This document shows positions 5,796 to 14,552 of a stretch of 39,568 nt of DNA, one piece after another (within the stretch, counting starts at the first letter, position 1; each line of letters starts with the position of its first letter). This DNA is from Desulfarculales bacterium UBA702 (GTDB taxonomy: Bacteria > Desulfobacterota > Syntrophobacteria > Syntrophobacterales > Syntrophobacteraceae): contig DBMI01000101.1 of the NCBI GenBank assembly GCA_002298165.1, positions 1 to 39,568 of the forward strand, given 5' to 3'. Under the pieces are notes generated by a model. That model was not told the DNA's origin, ran no database searches, and saw nothing but the letters and a program-made list of their open reading frames with translations. A program made the position numbers and the translations under genes.

Positions 5796-7981
5796 GATGC
5801 CGGGTCCACGGTCAATGGTTCATCCAGATTCAATCCTAGATCCTCCCAGTAGAATTTCTCGAATGACTCTCGCCTTAATACCGCATAAACCCCGCCTATT
5901 CTCTCGACTGCCCCTGCCTCTTCCATCCTCCGCATCTGTCCTGGATAAATTTGCACCGTGTACCGTTGGCACCGCCGCAAAATCCTGCCCTGAAATTTGG
6001 CGTGTCTCAGTTCATGAATTAACTCAAAGGAGTAATTGTCGAAGGGGACGATCAACGGCTCTCCCAAATCCCTTATAATGCGGAAATCTTCAGCGACCGA
6101 CCGAAATGGGAATAAGAAATCCCTCCATGATTCCTGTAGACGGGGGATAATCTGCTCACCATCAAGTTGATCGCCGTATTTCCAATAGAGGAGGCGGAAA
6201 TACTCATCCACCGCATTCAGAGAGAGCGGATCTTCATGTTTTAGCATAATCTCCTGGGCCGAATCGGCTGGGGGCCGGAAATCAATAGGGAGATTTCGCC
6301 CATTGAGGGTATATACGATAACTCTTCCGGGGTTATCGAGTTTTCCTTCGCGATTGCAACGCCCGGCCGCCTGGGCGATTGAGTCGATTCCGGCGATTGC
6401 GCGAAGGACCATGGGAAAATCTATATCGACTCCCGCCTCAATCAACCGTGTGCTGACGAGCCGGCAGGATTTTTGGTCCTTGAGCCTTGATTTGATTTCC
6501 TTGAGTTTTTGGGTGCGGTGCTCAGGGCACATCAGGGCGCTAAGATGAAAGCTGCCCTCCTCGTTCGCTATCAGTTCGTAAAGCTCCCGTGCCTCACGGC
6601 GGGTATTTACAATGCACAGAACTCTTTCGTTATTCTTCATGATCGCTGACAAATCGGGAAGCCCCAACTTTCCCGCATACTCAGTCTTCACCCGTCGAAA
6701 TGTTTCGTAAAGCTTTGCGGGATCTTGCACAATCTCATGGATTGGGCAATTGAGGCCCAGCTTGAAAACTTCGGTTTTCTGGAGAGCGGGTTGTGTGGCT
6801 GTACACAGGACGATTGAGGTCCCGTAATTTGCCGCAAGCTCCTGGACCGCCTGTACGCAAGGAATGAGGAAACGGACTGGGAGCATTTGGGCCTCATCGA
6901 GGATAATCACGCTCCGGGCCAGGTTGTGTAGCTTTCTGCATCGAGACGGTTTCGAGGCAAACAGCGATTCAAAAAACTGGACCCCAGTTGTTATGATGAT
7001 TGGAGCATCCCAATTTTCGGAGGCAAGTTCGAACCTGCGCGCTTCTTCGTCCCCTTCCGACCCTTTAATGAAGCGTCTTTCGGCATCGAAGGAACTGTGG
7101 TGCTCGACTATCGAGCCTTCACCAAGCAGTCCCCTGAAAACATCCGCATTTTGCTCGATTATGCTGGTGTATGGAATCACATAGATGATGCGTTGAAGGC
7201 CGTGCCGGCGAGCATGCTTCAGGGCGAAGGCGAGCGAGGATATTGTTTTTCCCCCTCCGGTCGGGACCGTGAGAGAAAAAACCCCCGGCGGATGAGTTGC
7301 CTTAGCAATACAGGAGCGAAGGATTTTGCTTCGGTGGGAGTTGATCGGAGTTGGTTCGCAGTCCAAAAGTTTCCGTTCAAGTGCTTCCGAAAATTTCGTG
7401 CATAATTCCTCAATCGTTGGAAATCCTTCACGCCAAGAGGCCTTTTCGGTATCCAGAAATTTTTCGGTGTCCAGGAAATCGGCATCTACCAGGCAGGAAA
7501 AGATCATCCTCGTGAATAAAGCTAACTTGAAGCCGACTGTCTTTTCGGTGATTTTGAAAGGTGGGAGGAGGCCGGGCGAAACGTTCAAAGGGGGGAGAAA
7601 GGATGTATCGAAAAGAACTGGAATTCCTTTCTTTTTCAGCCTTGCAAGGAGGCATGAATCTTCTTCGGAGATACCATCGGGAAGCCCGCCATGATGCCCG
7701 GCAATGCAGGCTGCCACAAGATTCCCAAGCTTCAGTTCTCTGGCTATGTGTTGAGCGCCCGCCGTGGAGTGGTCCACTTTTCGCGGATCACCTCGAACCC
7801 GCTTCTGGTATTCTATTGAGGCCTTTCCTAGGTCATGCAGCAGGCCGGCTATCTCTGCCCATTTTCTGGCCCCGAAAGAATCGGCCAATGAACCAGCAAG
7901 GATTGAGACATTTCTGAGGTGATCCGAAAGGACCTGCCAGTCTGTCTCACTGCCGTCGGTGCTATGTGCGTAGAGGCGCAT
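5783..7981 (-). CDS. cas3: Cas3 HD nuclease-helicase, type I-C
   Basis: Cas3 is recruited by target-bound Cascade and degrades the DNA while translocating. The 732-residue protein has an N-terminal HD nuclease (H21, H49-D50 in LLHDLGK, H71, H96-H97 in HHGG) and an SF2 helicase: TGGGKT (241-246), DEAQ (362-365), TAT (394-396) and QAAGRCNR (537-544). All motifs are intact. It starts with ATG behind an AGGAAA site and heads the cas genes, but the 182-nt gap to cas5c suggests partly separate control. Upstream lie 290 nt of repeat-rich sequence. A TTTACA/TAAATC pair 16 nt apart (8051-8024, minus) is a weak promoter candidate. Confidence 0.97.
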   Translation of the reverse strand: MRLYAHSTDGSETDWQVLSDHLRNVSILAGSLADSFGARKWAEIAGLLHDLGKASIEYQKRVRGDPRKVDHSTAGAQHIARELKLGNLVAACIAGHHGGLPDGISEEDSCLLARLKKKGIPVLFDTSFLPPLNVSPGLLPPFKITEKTVGFKLALFTRMIFSCLVDADFLDTEKFLDTEKASWREGFPTIEELCTKFSEALERKLLDCEPTPINSHRSKILRSCIAKATHPPGVFSLTVPTGGGKTISSLAFALKHARRHGLQRIIYVIPYTSIIEQNADVFRGLLGEGSIVEHHSSFDAERRFIKGSEGDEEARRFELASENWDAPIIITTGVQFFESLFASKPSRCRKLHNLARSVIILDEAQMLPVRFLIPCVQAVQELAANYGTSIVLCTATQPALQKTEVFKLGLNCPIHEIVQDPAKLYETFRRVKTEYAGKLGLPDLSAIMKNNERVLCIVNTRREARELYELIANEEGSFHLSALMCPEHRTQKLKEIKSRLKDQKSCRLVSTRLIEAGVDIDFPMVLRAIAGIDSIAQAAGRCNREGKLDNPGRVIVYTLNGRNLPIDFRPPADSAQEIMLKHEDPLSLNAVDEYFRLLYWKYGDQLDGEQIIPRLQESWRDFLFPFRSVAEDFRIIRDLGEPLIVPFDNYSFELIHELRHAKFQGRILRRCQRYTVQIYPGQMRRMEEAGAVERIGGVYAVLRRESFEKFYWEDLGLNLDEPLTVDPASMII

Positions 7982-8103
7982 AATTTTTTCCTGATTTTGG
8001 CAAGCAGAGTTGTGCCGGGGTGAGATTTACTTTGTTGCTGATTTCTGTAAAAGCCGTGCCCCATCCTATGTTCTGCCCAAGGAGACCTTCGGTCGATGCG
8101 GCT

Positions 8104-8176
8104 GGCAGGGTCGGGAGACCCTGCCGCAACGGAGGGAGACCCTGCCGGGACCGAGGGGGAACCTGCCGGCACCCAG
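8104..8176. repeat. 21-bp tandem repeat with a 9-bp hairpin, upstream of cas3
   Basis: Three imperfect 21-bp units, each with a GGAGACCCTGCCG-like core, lie at 8114-8134, 8135-8155 and 8156-8176; the first two agree at 18 of 21 positions. The first core also forms a perfect inverted repeat, GGCAGGGTC (8104-8112) with GACCCTGCC (8117-8125), around a GGGA loop. A related GGAGACCTTCGGTCGA is at 8081-8096 and recurs at 39433-39448. The tract fills the gap between cas3 and the small gene upstream. It may be a remnant of a dispersed palindromic family. Confidence 0.8.
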
Positions 8177-8271
8177 TGGTCCTGCCACAACATGGGAGAA
8201 AATGTAGGGCGAGCACGAGTTTTTGTGCCCGCCGATCTGCGGAACCGTACTCAGGCACGATTCCTTTACTC

Positions 8272-8580
8272 TCATCCTTTATCTACAAGCCCGGCAATAA
8301 ACTGTTGAAGAATCCTCATTTCATCGAAGGCGCTGCACATTGCGGTTGCGGCTTTCAATGCGATCTCGCCTTGCTCTCCATCGGCAAAGCCGGTTGAGAA
8401 AAGGGCGGTTTGAGCCCCCCGGAATCGGTTGGTGGTATGCTCCGCGAAAGCCATCAACTGGGGCAGGACGCCTTCAGCCGGTATTTCTGAGAGGAGCATT
8501 TCGAGATCTTTGCATTTTTGTTCGTATTCTCGGGCAAGTTGTCCTATAATCTGTAGTTGACTCTGGGGATGATCGACCAT
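8272..8580 (-). CDS. Small hypothetical protein upstream of cas3
   Basis: A 102-residue protein not recognised as a member of any family. It looks mostly helical, with amphipathic stretches (IGQLAREYEQKCKDLEMLLSE near the start and a C-terminal helix ending IAGLVDKG), and has no signal peptide, membrane segment or cysteine pair. The call as a real gene rests on an AAGGAG ribosome site at correct distance from the ATG and a candidate promoter 60 nt upstream. It is on the cas strand, 290 nt before cas3. A role linked to CRISPR or to the divergent helicase-like gene cannot be shown from sequence. Confidence 0.6.
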   Translation of the reverse strand: MVDHPQSQLQIIGQLAREYEQKCKDLEMLLSEIPAEGVLPQLMAFAEHTTNRFRGAQTALFSTGFADGEQGEIALKAATAMCSAFDEMRILQQFIAGLVDKG

Positions 8581-8633
8581 TAAAGGAACTCCTTCTCGAA
8601 AACTAAGTGATTTAGTGTTAGCTTCAGTTTATG

Positions 8634-8671
8634 TCGGGGATTATAATTCCCGATAAGAGATACGTGGTCAG
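8634..8671 (-). promoter_or_regulatory. 20-bp palindrome overlapping a candidate promoter
   Basis: TCGGGGATTATAATTCCCGA (8634-8653) is palindromic except for one base pair on each side. Read on the minus strand it contains TATAAT, with CTGACC (8671-8666) 18 nt upstream, giving a plausible promoter for the small gene starting at 8580. Such a palindrome over a -10 box suggests an operator for a dimeric regulator, but the regulator is unknown. Confidence 0.4.
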
Positions 8672-8892
8672 ATCCTAATCGTTTTTGCCCAATGATGGAC
8701 AGCATAAATTGAACGCGCCTTGGCGTCAGGGATGCGTTTCATATCGGCGGAACACCGCGTTCGGGGTTTCGAGCCGGTATGGCGTGCTACCTCGTAATCG
8801 CGCAGAGGCATGGCCAGCCAGGCTGCCACCGCGCTCGGGAAGATCTATCACGGCTGTCCTTGCATTTCGAATGAAGAAAAGGCTCTCCGCAA
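8672..8892. other. Intergenic sequence between divergent genes
   Basis: Together with the palindrome region this makes a 312-nt gap between the small minus-strand gene and the helicase-like gene. I see no convincing gene here. Short open frames lack ribosome sites and family resemblance. No clear promoter for the plus-strand gene was found. Confidence 0.5.
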
Positions 8893-10323
8893 ATGTTCAT
8901 CAGGAATCTTAACATACTCCTTGCCGAGTGGGTCAAGGTACCAATGGACGGTTTGCCGCCCATGCTGGACAGAAAGCTACACGAGCGGCTGGTTTTTACC
9001 AATCCCGATTACGAAATGCGCCATAACCGTGGAGACTGGATCGGGAATATTCCCGCCCAGATAAGCTGCCTCAGGCAGCGTGGGCGCAACTACCTGATTC
9101 CCCGAGGTTTTTTCGATCAGTTCATCGATTTGTGCAAGCGCTTTCAGGTACCTTACCGGGTAACGGACCGCAGAAGAACTTTGGATCCGCTGGACATTGA
9201 ATTTCACGGCGAGCTCAAAGGATATCAGCAGGAGGCGGCCGAGGCAGTGCTCGAAAGTGATTGCGGCACTCTTGTGGGCGGCCACAAAAGTGGCAAAACC
9301 GTGATCGCCATCTATACTATAGCTCAAAGGCGCCAACCGACTCTCATAATAGTTCCCAAGCTTGATCTGGTGGATGGCTGGCTGCGGAAGATCGAGAGCT
9401 TTCTGCAGATCCCTTCCTCTGAGGTGGGTATTTTCGCCGGTGGCGTGCACCAGGTTGGAAAGCGAATAACCATTGGCCACACCGGCGAAGTAATTCGATT
9501 CTGGAGAAATATCGCCGATAAAATCGGGTACCTCATTGTTGATGAGTCTCAGCGCTCGCCTTCGAAGGTCCTCACCGGCCTGATCCCTAACTTTGATTGC
9601 CGCTATGTGCTGGGGCTCTCGAATACAGTTGAACGCAAGGACCGGCTCTTTAAACTTATTTATTTTTATCTCGGCGAGGTTGTTTACACAATCCATGAAA
9701 AAGATGCGCGAGAGGGACGGGGCATAATTCCGGGCAAGGTGATCGCCCGCTCGACAAACTTTCAGTTCCCGTATCACTCGAGGGCCGACTACCCGCTGAT
9801 GCTCAACGAGCTTATGCGAAATGCCGAAAGAAACATTGCCATTGCGAACGACGTCGAGGCGGAACTGAAGTTGGGCCAGAAGCCCGTGCTGATTCTTTCC
9901 GGTGGCGAAGACCACGACCATGCGTTAAAAGATGAGCTTAAGCGCAGGGGTATTGAAGCTGCTTCCTGCGACGGCCTCTTGAATCAACAGGATGACAACA
10001 TAGACGGCAATGAACCGGGCGCCGCGCCGTCCAATGAGTTCAATATTCCCAAAGCAAACGTGCTTCTCCTCAACGCTCGTACATTTATACAGTGCTCCCA
10101 CGCAATCAAATCGAACGTAATCCTGCTCGCCGCTCCCGTGTATTTCCGGAAACCCCTCGCCAATGCCATTCGAGACGTCGGCCAAAACGGCCATCCTTCG
10201 GATGCCTCTCTAAAGATTTACGATTATGTGGATACAGGTGTGGGAATCCTGGATAACTACTTCCGAATGCGAAGCTATAATTACGGTGTACACCCAGACA
10301 TACTGCTCCAGGGAGGGAATTGA
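8893..10323 (+). CDS. Divergent SF2 helicase-like protein with altered catalytic motifs
   Basis: The 476-residue protein keeps the layout of the DEAD/DEAH helicases found with primase modules in TOTE-type conflict systems: an N-terminal NPDY and IPRGFFDQF segment, YQQEA (111-115), a P-loop, and a C-terminal YDYVD. The motifs are changed: GGHKSGKT (129-136) keeps GKT, DESQ (217-220) replaces DECH, SNTV (243-246) replaces TATP, and the QxxGRxxR arginine-finger motif is replaced by NAIRDVGQ (424-431). It may bind but not turn over ATP, acting as a scaffold or regulator. The frame is intact over 1.4 kb, arguing against simple decay. The ATG has a weak AAAAGG site. No primase partner is visible nearby. 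Confidence 0.75.
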   Translation: MFIRNLNILLAEWVKVPMDGLPPMLDRKLHERLVFTNPDYEMRHNRGDWIGNIPAQISCLRQRGRNYLIPRGFFDQFIDLCKRFQVPYRVTDRRRTLDPLDIEFHGELKGYQQEAAEAVLESDCGTLVGGHKSGKTVIAIYTIAQRRQPTLIIVPKLDLVDGWLRKIESFLQIPSSEVGIFAGGVHQVGKRITIGHTGEVIRFWRNIADKIGYLIVDESQRSPSKVLTGLIPNFDCRYVLGLSNTVERKDRLFKLIYFYLGEVVYTIHEKDAREGRGIIPGKVIARSTNFQFPYHSRADYPLMLNELMRNAERNIAIANDVEAELKLGQKPVLILSGGEDHDHALKDELKRRGIEAASCDGLLNQQDDNIDGNEPGAAPSNEFNIPKANVLLLNARTFIQCSHAIKSNVILLAAPVYFRKPLANAIRDVGQNGHPSDASLKIYDYVDTGVGILDNYFRMRSYNYGVHPDILLQGGN

Positions 10324-10679
10324 GGATTTCAGAATTACTGGATCCCCGCAGTTTAACGACCTCGGCTATAGCCTTACAGCCCCTCCATAATAATCTCCAA
10401 CCCCTTTATTTGCCTCTGAAACTCTCATAGTGGCGCTCTTGTTATCCGGGTTTGTTCCGGAAGCATGATGATTGATCCGCACCAAAACGAGTCTTTCCAG
10501 CCTGCCTCCAGTGCAATCGATAATGAAGGGCGTTTTCACAAGCGAAACCTGAGGGTGATGGCCATATTGTTAGGGTTTCTGCTTGAGGTCGTCCTGCTTC
10601 CTGAATCGTCTGCCATTTAGCGCTCAACCCAAACTGCATTCCAAATCTTGGCAACAGACTCGTTTATTGTGAAGCGTGG
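10324..10679. other. Intergenic region between convergent genes
   Basis: These 356 nt lie between the ends of the helicase-like gene and the carboxyltransferase gene. No gene, obvious terminator with a T run, or recognisable repeat was seen. An open frame of 70 codons on the minus strand has no ribosome site and no recognisable product. Confidence 0.5.
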
Positions 10680-12287
10680 TTAGAACCTGAAATTCCCAAA
10701 ATCCGATTCGCTTACAGGTTTCAACAGGCTGACCTCGAAGGCCATTGCCAGCCAGTCGCGGATTTCCCGAAACTTTAATACCCTGTCGTTCAGAAGCCTT
10801 GCTCCGCAGAAAAATGGGTGGGCCTCGGAATCGTACTTTTCTATCATTTTTTCGCGGAATGCGCGCCTTTCCTCGTCGCTCATCGGCTTGCCGGAGTCGG
10901 CCCTTTTTTTGTCTTCGAGCGCTAGAAGAACCTCGCCCGCCGATTTGCCGCTCATAACCGAGGTGTGACCCCGCATTGTTGAAAAGAGGAAGTGGGGCCT
11001 GTAGGCTCGCCCGCTCATCCCGTAGTTGGCCGCCCCATTATCGGGACCTGTCACCAGTTGGATTTTAGGCACCCTGGCGCACGAGACCGCCCTTACCATG
11101 TCGGCCCCGTACTTTCCTATGCCACCATGTTCGGCTTCCGAGCCGACCATATATCCGGGTGAACTCTGGACAAAAAGAAGCGGTATTTTCTCATTGCTGC
11201 ACCGCACAATCCATTCGGTTGCCTTCTTGGCCGCCTCGGTAAAGATGATGCCCAGCATGTTCGAAGCGATGACGCCGACGGTTAAGCCCTTTATTCGCAT
11301 CTTTCCGGCTACTATGTTGTCGCCCCGGCCAACTGCATAGGATTCTTTATATTCTATAAAATGCCCGGCATCAGAGATAGCTCTCAGGAAGGGGCGAATT
11401 TGGATTCCTCGGTAAATACTCGAAGGGAAAAGCTCATAGATCGTTTCAGCAGGTTCGGCCGGAGGTTCTTCGGGAAATCTGGGGACTTTCAGCACTTGCG
11501 GCGTTTCCATTGAAAGGATCTCCCGCACTTTTTCGATCCCCTCGTCCTGGCTGCCGCAGAGATGGTCGGCGCCTCCGGAAATTTGCGTGTGGACCTTTGC
11601 GCCTCCGAGGTCCTCGGCGGTAATTGCTTCTCCAGTTGCTGCCCTGACCAGGGGCGGCCCTCCAAGAAATGAGTAGGACATGCCGTCGATCATGACTGCT
11701 TCACAGGCCATGAAAACGATATAGGCCCCGCCGGCGGTATTCCCGCCCGTGCCCAACGTTATCTGCTTTAGCCCCTGCGCCGACATCCTGGCCATGTTGT
11801 AGAACATCGATCCGAAATGTCCGTCGTCGGGAAAAACATCAGCCTGCATCGGCAGGTAGGCTCCGCCTGAATCGGCGATATAGACGCAGTTGAGGCCGCA
11901 CTGCTCTGCAATCGCCTGGGCGCGCAGGTGTTTTTTGAGGGTTATCGGGAAATAGGTCCCGGCTTTTACCCTGCTGTCGTTTGCAATTATCATTGTCCAT
12001 GAGCCGTGGATTTTGCCGATTCCCGTAACGATCCCGCCCCCGGGAACATCTTTCACGCCTGGATAATTCATTCCGAACCCGGCAATGCGGCTTAGTTCGT
12101 AAAATTGGGTCCGCGGGTCTGTGAGCTTGCCTATAAGTTCTCGAACAGGCTGTTTGCCCTGCGCTGCAAGGCGCTCCACGGCACCCTCGCCTCCCGGCAT
12201 TACAGCTTCATTTACAAGCTCATCGAGCAGTCTTTCCTGTTCTTCCCAGAAGATTCTGTTTTCAGACTTTTCGGACCTGTCGCCCAT
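10680..12287 (-). CDS. Acyl-CoA carboxylase, biotin-dependent carboxyltransferase subunit
   Basis: A 535-residue protein of the PCC/MCC beta family, which moves carboxyl from biotin to an acyl-CoA. Both crotonase-like halves are visible: the N-terminal one has DSGGAYLPMQADVFPD and GTGGNTAGGAYIVFMACEA, the C-terminal one has GYMVGSEAEHGGIGKYGADM and MSGRAYRPHFLFSTMRG. The length fits methylcrotonyl- or propionyl-CoA carboxylase beta subunits. The ATG follows a GGGAGG site. No biotin carboxylase or biotin carrier gene is adjacent, so the partner must be elsewhere and the substrate is not settled. In a propionate-using anaerobe it might serve propionyl- or branched-chain-acyl-CoA metabolism (inference). 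Confidence 0.88.
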   Translation of the reverse strand: MGDRSEKSENRIFWEEQERLLDELVNEAVMPGGEGAVERLAAQGKQPVRELIGKLTDPRTQFYELSRIAGFGMNYPGVKDVPGGGIVTGIGKIHGSWTMIIANDSRVKAGTYFPITLKKHLRAQAIAEQCGLNCVYIADSGGAYLPMQADVFPDDGHFGSMFYNMARMSAQGLKQITLGTGGNTAGGAYIVFMACEAVMIDGMSYSFLGGPPLVRAATGEAITAEDLGGAKVHTQISGGADHLCGSQDEGIEKVREILSMETPQVLKVPRFPEEPPAEPAETIYELFPSSIYRGIQIRPFLRAISDAGHFIEYKESYAVGRGDNIVAGKMRIKGLTVGVIASNMLGIIFTEAAKKATEWIVRCSNEKIPLLFVQSSPGYMVGSEAEHGGIGKYGADMVRAVSCARVPKIQLVTGPDNGAANYGMSGRAYRPHFLFSTMRGHTSVMSGKSAGEVLLALEDKKRADSGKPMSDEERRAFREKMIEKYDSEAHPFFCGARLLNDRVLKFREIRDWLAMAFEVSLLKPVSESDFGNFRF

Positions 12288-12467
12288 CAGGGACCTCCCG
12301 GGACAAAACTCGATTGCAGGGTCACGTCTCGATCCGTGCGGAGAAATGGTGTGGTTCGGATTGATCTATAAACGATTAAAATCTAAGCATGGATGTAGAA
12401 AAATGAAATCCGACACCTCCGGCGCCGGTTACCGGGTAAGATGAAGCATTTGAGAACTTTGAGGCAC

Positions 12468-12502
12468 AGCTGCCCGCCGCTTGTAGTCCAAGGCGGGCAG
12501 CT
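12468..12502 (-). terminator. GC-rich hairpin downstream of the CoADR-rhodanese gene
   Basis: AGCTGCCCGCC (12468-12478) pairs perfectly with GGCGGGCAGCT (12492-12502) around a 13-nt loop, 31 nt past the stop of the minus-strand gene. No T run follows, so it could be an mRNA 3'-end stabiliser rather than a true intrinsic terminator. Confidence 0.45.
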
Positions 12503-12533
12503 CGGATTCAGAATGAACCTTCGACGATCCCTG

Positions 12534-14240
12534 TCAGGGTTTCTTGCTTGAAGCGGTTTTGAAGGGCCATGCTGCAAGACCCCCTTCAATGAAGAATACC
12601 CTGTCGAATCCAGCGGCGTTAAGAATCAGTTGGGCCTCGTAGGCCCGCAGGCTTACACCGCAATATATGAAGATGTCTTTATCGCGCGGAAGTTCGCCGA
12701 GTCTTTCCCGCAAATCGTCCAACGGTATGTTTAAGACGTCCTGGTGCGCCACGCGCCGGGCGTTGAACTCGCGGGGCGTTCGCACATCCAGCACCACCAC
12801 GCCGCCACTATCGATTCGTTTTTTGGCCTCTAAGGGTGATACGGAGCAGGCAATGCCGTCCAGTTTATTTGCGAGCAGATGAGCGCCGGCTGCTATAGGG
12901 TCGATTGGCGGCGAGTAAGGGGGCGCATAGCCGTGGTCAATATTTGCGACCTGCTCGGCTGTTGCTCCGAAATAGATTGCCCCGGCTGCCAAATCCAGGC
13001 GCTTGGACGAATCCCCCTGCCCCACCACCTGGGCGCCGATGATTTTGCGGGAACTCTTCAACCCTACCAGTTTGATTATCAGTGTTTTGCTGCCGGGAAA
13101 GTAATGAGGTTTGTCGGCACCCGCCCAAATTGCAGTCTCGACATCGGGATAGATTTCCCTGGCCTGTTTTTCGGTCAGGCCTGTACGGCCCACATTGAAT
13201 TCGAAAGCCTTGCAGATGCCGGTGGAGGTGATCCCCGAAAATGAGGCGGCGCGGCCCGCGATATGATCAGCAATGACCCTGCCATGCTTGTTCGATGTCG
13301 ATCCGAGCGGCACATACACCGGATCCGGCATGGCGGGATCGATGTAGCGGTTGACCACGCAATCGCCTCCAGCGTAAATGTCCGGATCGCTCGTCCGGCA
13401 GAATTCATTTATCAGAATGCCGCCCCTTGGAGAGCAATCCAGACCGGCATCTTTTGCCAACTCGTCATTGGGGCGGACCCCGACTCCTATCACAACCAGA
13501 TCCGCGGGGATCGTGCGCTTATCGGTTTTTACCGCCGATACACTGCCGCTTCCTTCCAGCGCCATGACTTTTTCCCCAAGCGCGAGATCAACTCCCTTTT
13601 TGCTCATATGCCCTGCTACCAGCATTGAAATTTCCGGGTCGAGGAACTGCGGCATAACCTGATCGAATATCTCGACCATCGTAACCTGAAGGCCACGCTC
13701 CCGGAGTGCTTCGGCCATCTCCACTCCGATGTATCCGGCACCGATCAGGACTGCGCGGGAGAGATTTTTTGCCTCAATTTTATCAGCCATGCTCTTGGCA
13801 TCATCGAGGCTCCGCATGTACCAGACATTTTCCAGATCACGCCCGGGAATCGGCGGCTGAAGCGCTCGGCTGCCTGTTGCCACAACCAGCTTGTCATAGG
13901 GCAGGGTGTTCTCTTTTCCGGTATCGACATTTCTTACCAGGACAGTTTTGTTTTTGCGGTCAATCTTGATCGCTTCGGTCCTGGTAAGCACGTCAAAGCC
14001 CTTTACTCTTTTGAAATAGCCGGCATCCCGAGGTATCCCGGCGGCGGTTTCAATGAGGGCCTCGATCTTGGTGCATGTGCCCTCAACGTAGTAGGGCAGG
14101 CCGCAAGCGCCGTAGGAAACAATGCTGCCCCTGTCCACCATTGTCACCTCCGATTGGGGTATCAGGCGCTTTATGCGCGCGGCGGCCTTTGGCCCGCAAG
14201 CCACTCCACCAATAACTAGAACGCGAAGTGATTTTTCCAT
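12534..14240 (-). CDS. CoA-disulfide/polysulfide reductase fused to a rhodanese domain
   Basis: A 568-residue flavoprotein. The N-terminal FAD site (VLVIGGVACGPKAAARIKR), the second dinucleotide site (AVLIGAGYIGVEMAEALRE) and the FAD loop (DIYAGGDCV) mark the pyridine-nucleotide-disulfide oxidoreductase fold. The single redox cysteine of the CoA-disulfide reductase group is C46 in SYGACGLPYY. The C-terminal rhodanese domain has its active cysteine at C527 (YCGVSLR). Fusions of this type reduce CoA disulfide or persulfide/polysulfide with NAD(P)H, fitting sulfur metabolism in the cytoplasm. The ATG at 14238-14240 has a GGGAGG site; longer starts would add an unlikely N-terminus. Confidence 0.9.
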   Translation of the reverse strand: MEKSLRVLVIGGVACGPKAAARIKRLIPQSEVTMVDRGSIVSYGACGLPYYVEGTCTKIEALIETAAGIPRDAGYFKRVKGFDVLTRTEAIKIDRKNKTVLVRNVDTGKENTLPYDKLVVATGSRALQPPIPGRDLENVWYMRSLDDAKSMADKIEAKNLSRAVLIGAGYIGVEMAEALRERGLQVTMVEIFDQVMPQFLDPEISMLVAGHMSKKGVDLALGEKVMALEGSGSVSAVKTDKRTIPADLVVIGVGVRPNDELAKDAGLDCSPRGGILINEFCRTSDPDIYAGGDCVVNRYIDPAMPDPVYVPLGSTSNKHGRVIADHIAGRAASFSGITSTGICKAFEFNVGRTGLTEKQAREIYPDVETAIWAGADKPHYFPGSKTLIIKLVGLKSSRKIIGAQVVGQGDSSKRLDLAAGAIYFGATAEQVANIDHGYAPPYSPPIDPIAAGAHLLANKLDGIACSVSPLEAKKRIDSGGVVVLDVRTPREFNARRVAHQDVLNIPLDDLRERLGELPRDKDIFIYCGVSLRAYEAQLILNAAGFDRVFFIEGGLAAWPFKTASSKKP

Positions 14241-14552
14241 TTTGCCCTCCCTCTGGACTCTATTATGCGGGAAAAGATCGAAAACGCAGAGGTCCCCGTT
14301 GGCAGGAGGCATTGGAGCAGGATAGGTGGGGGCCTGCGGCAGTCTTCTTACAGGTTAGTTTTAGTCCTTAAACGGTATTCCGAGTTCATATAAGTTTGCA
14401 AGCGGAAAAATCAATCTCTTTCATTCCGGGACCTCGCGCACAAATTTTAGCAGTTGTTCTTTAGTGATGTTCATTTTCCTTCTTGAACTATTCTCTTAGG
14501 ACCCTTATTTTCCACACTTAACAACCACCTGTTTTTACGTGGAGGGAATAAG
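14241..14552. other. Divergent intergenic region
   Basis: This 312-nt gap separates the divergently transcribed CoADR-rhodanese and zinc-finger/BON genes and must hold promoters for both. I could not assign the boxes with confidence and saw no gene or strong repeat. Confidence 0.45.

Noticed and set aside
7978..7994. Guide-like match TAATTTTTT at the cas3 start codon
   Set aside because: It mismatches at position 3 of the seed and is preceded by GCA rather than TTC.
8977..9921. Minus-strand open frame of 314 codons opposite the helicase-like gene
   Set aside because: The plus strand carries recognisable helicase-family segments, and the minus frame resembles nothing.
10442..10654. 70-codon minus-strand frame in the gap before the carboxyltransferase end
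   Set aside because: No ribosome site, no family likeness, convergent position.
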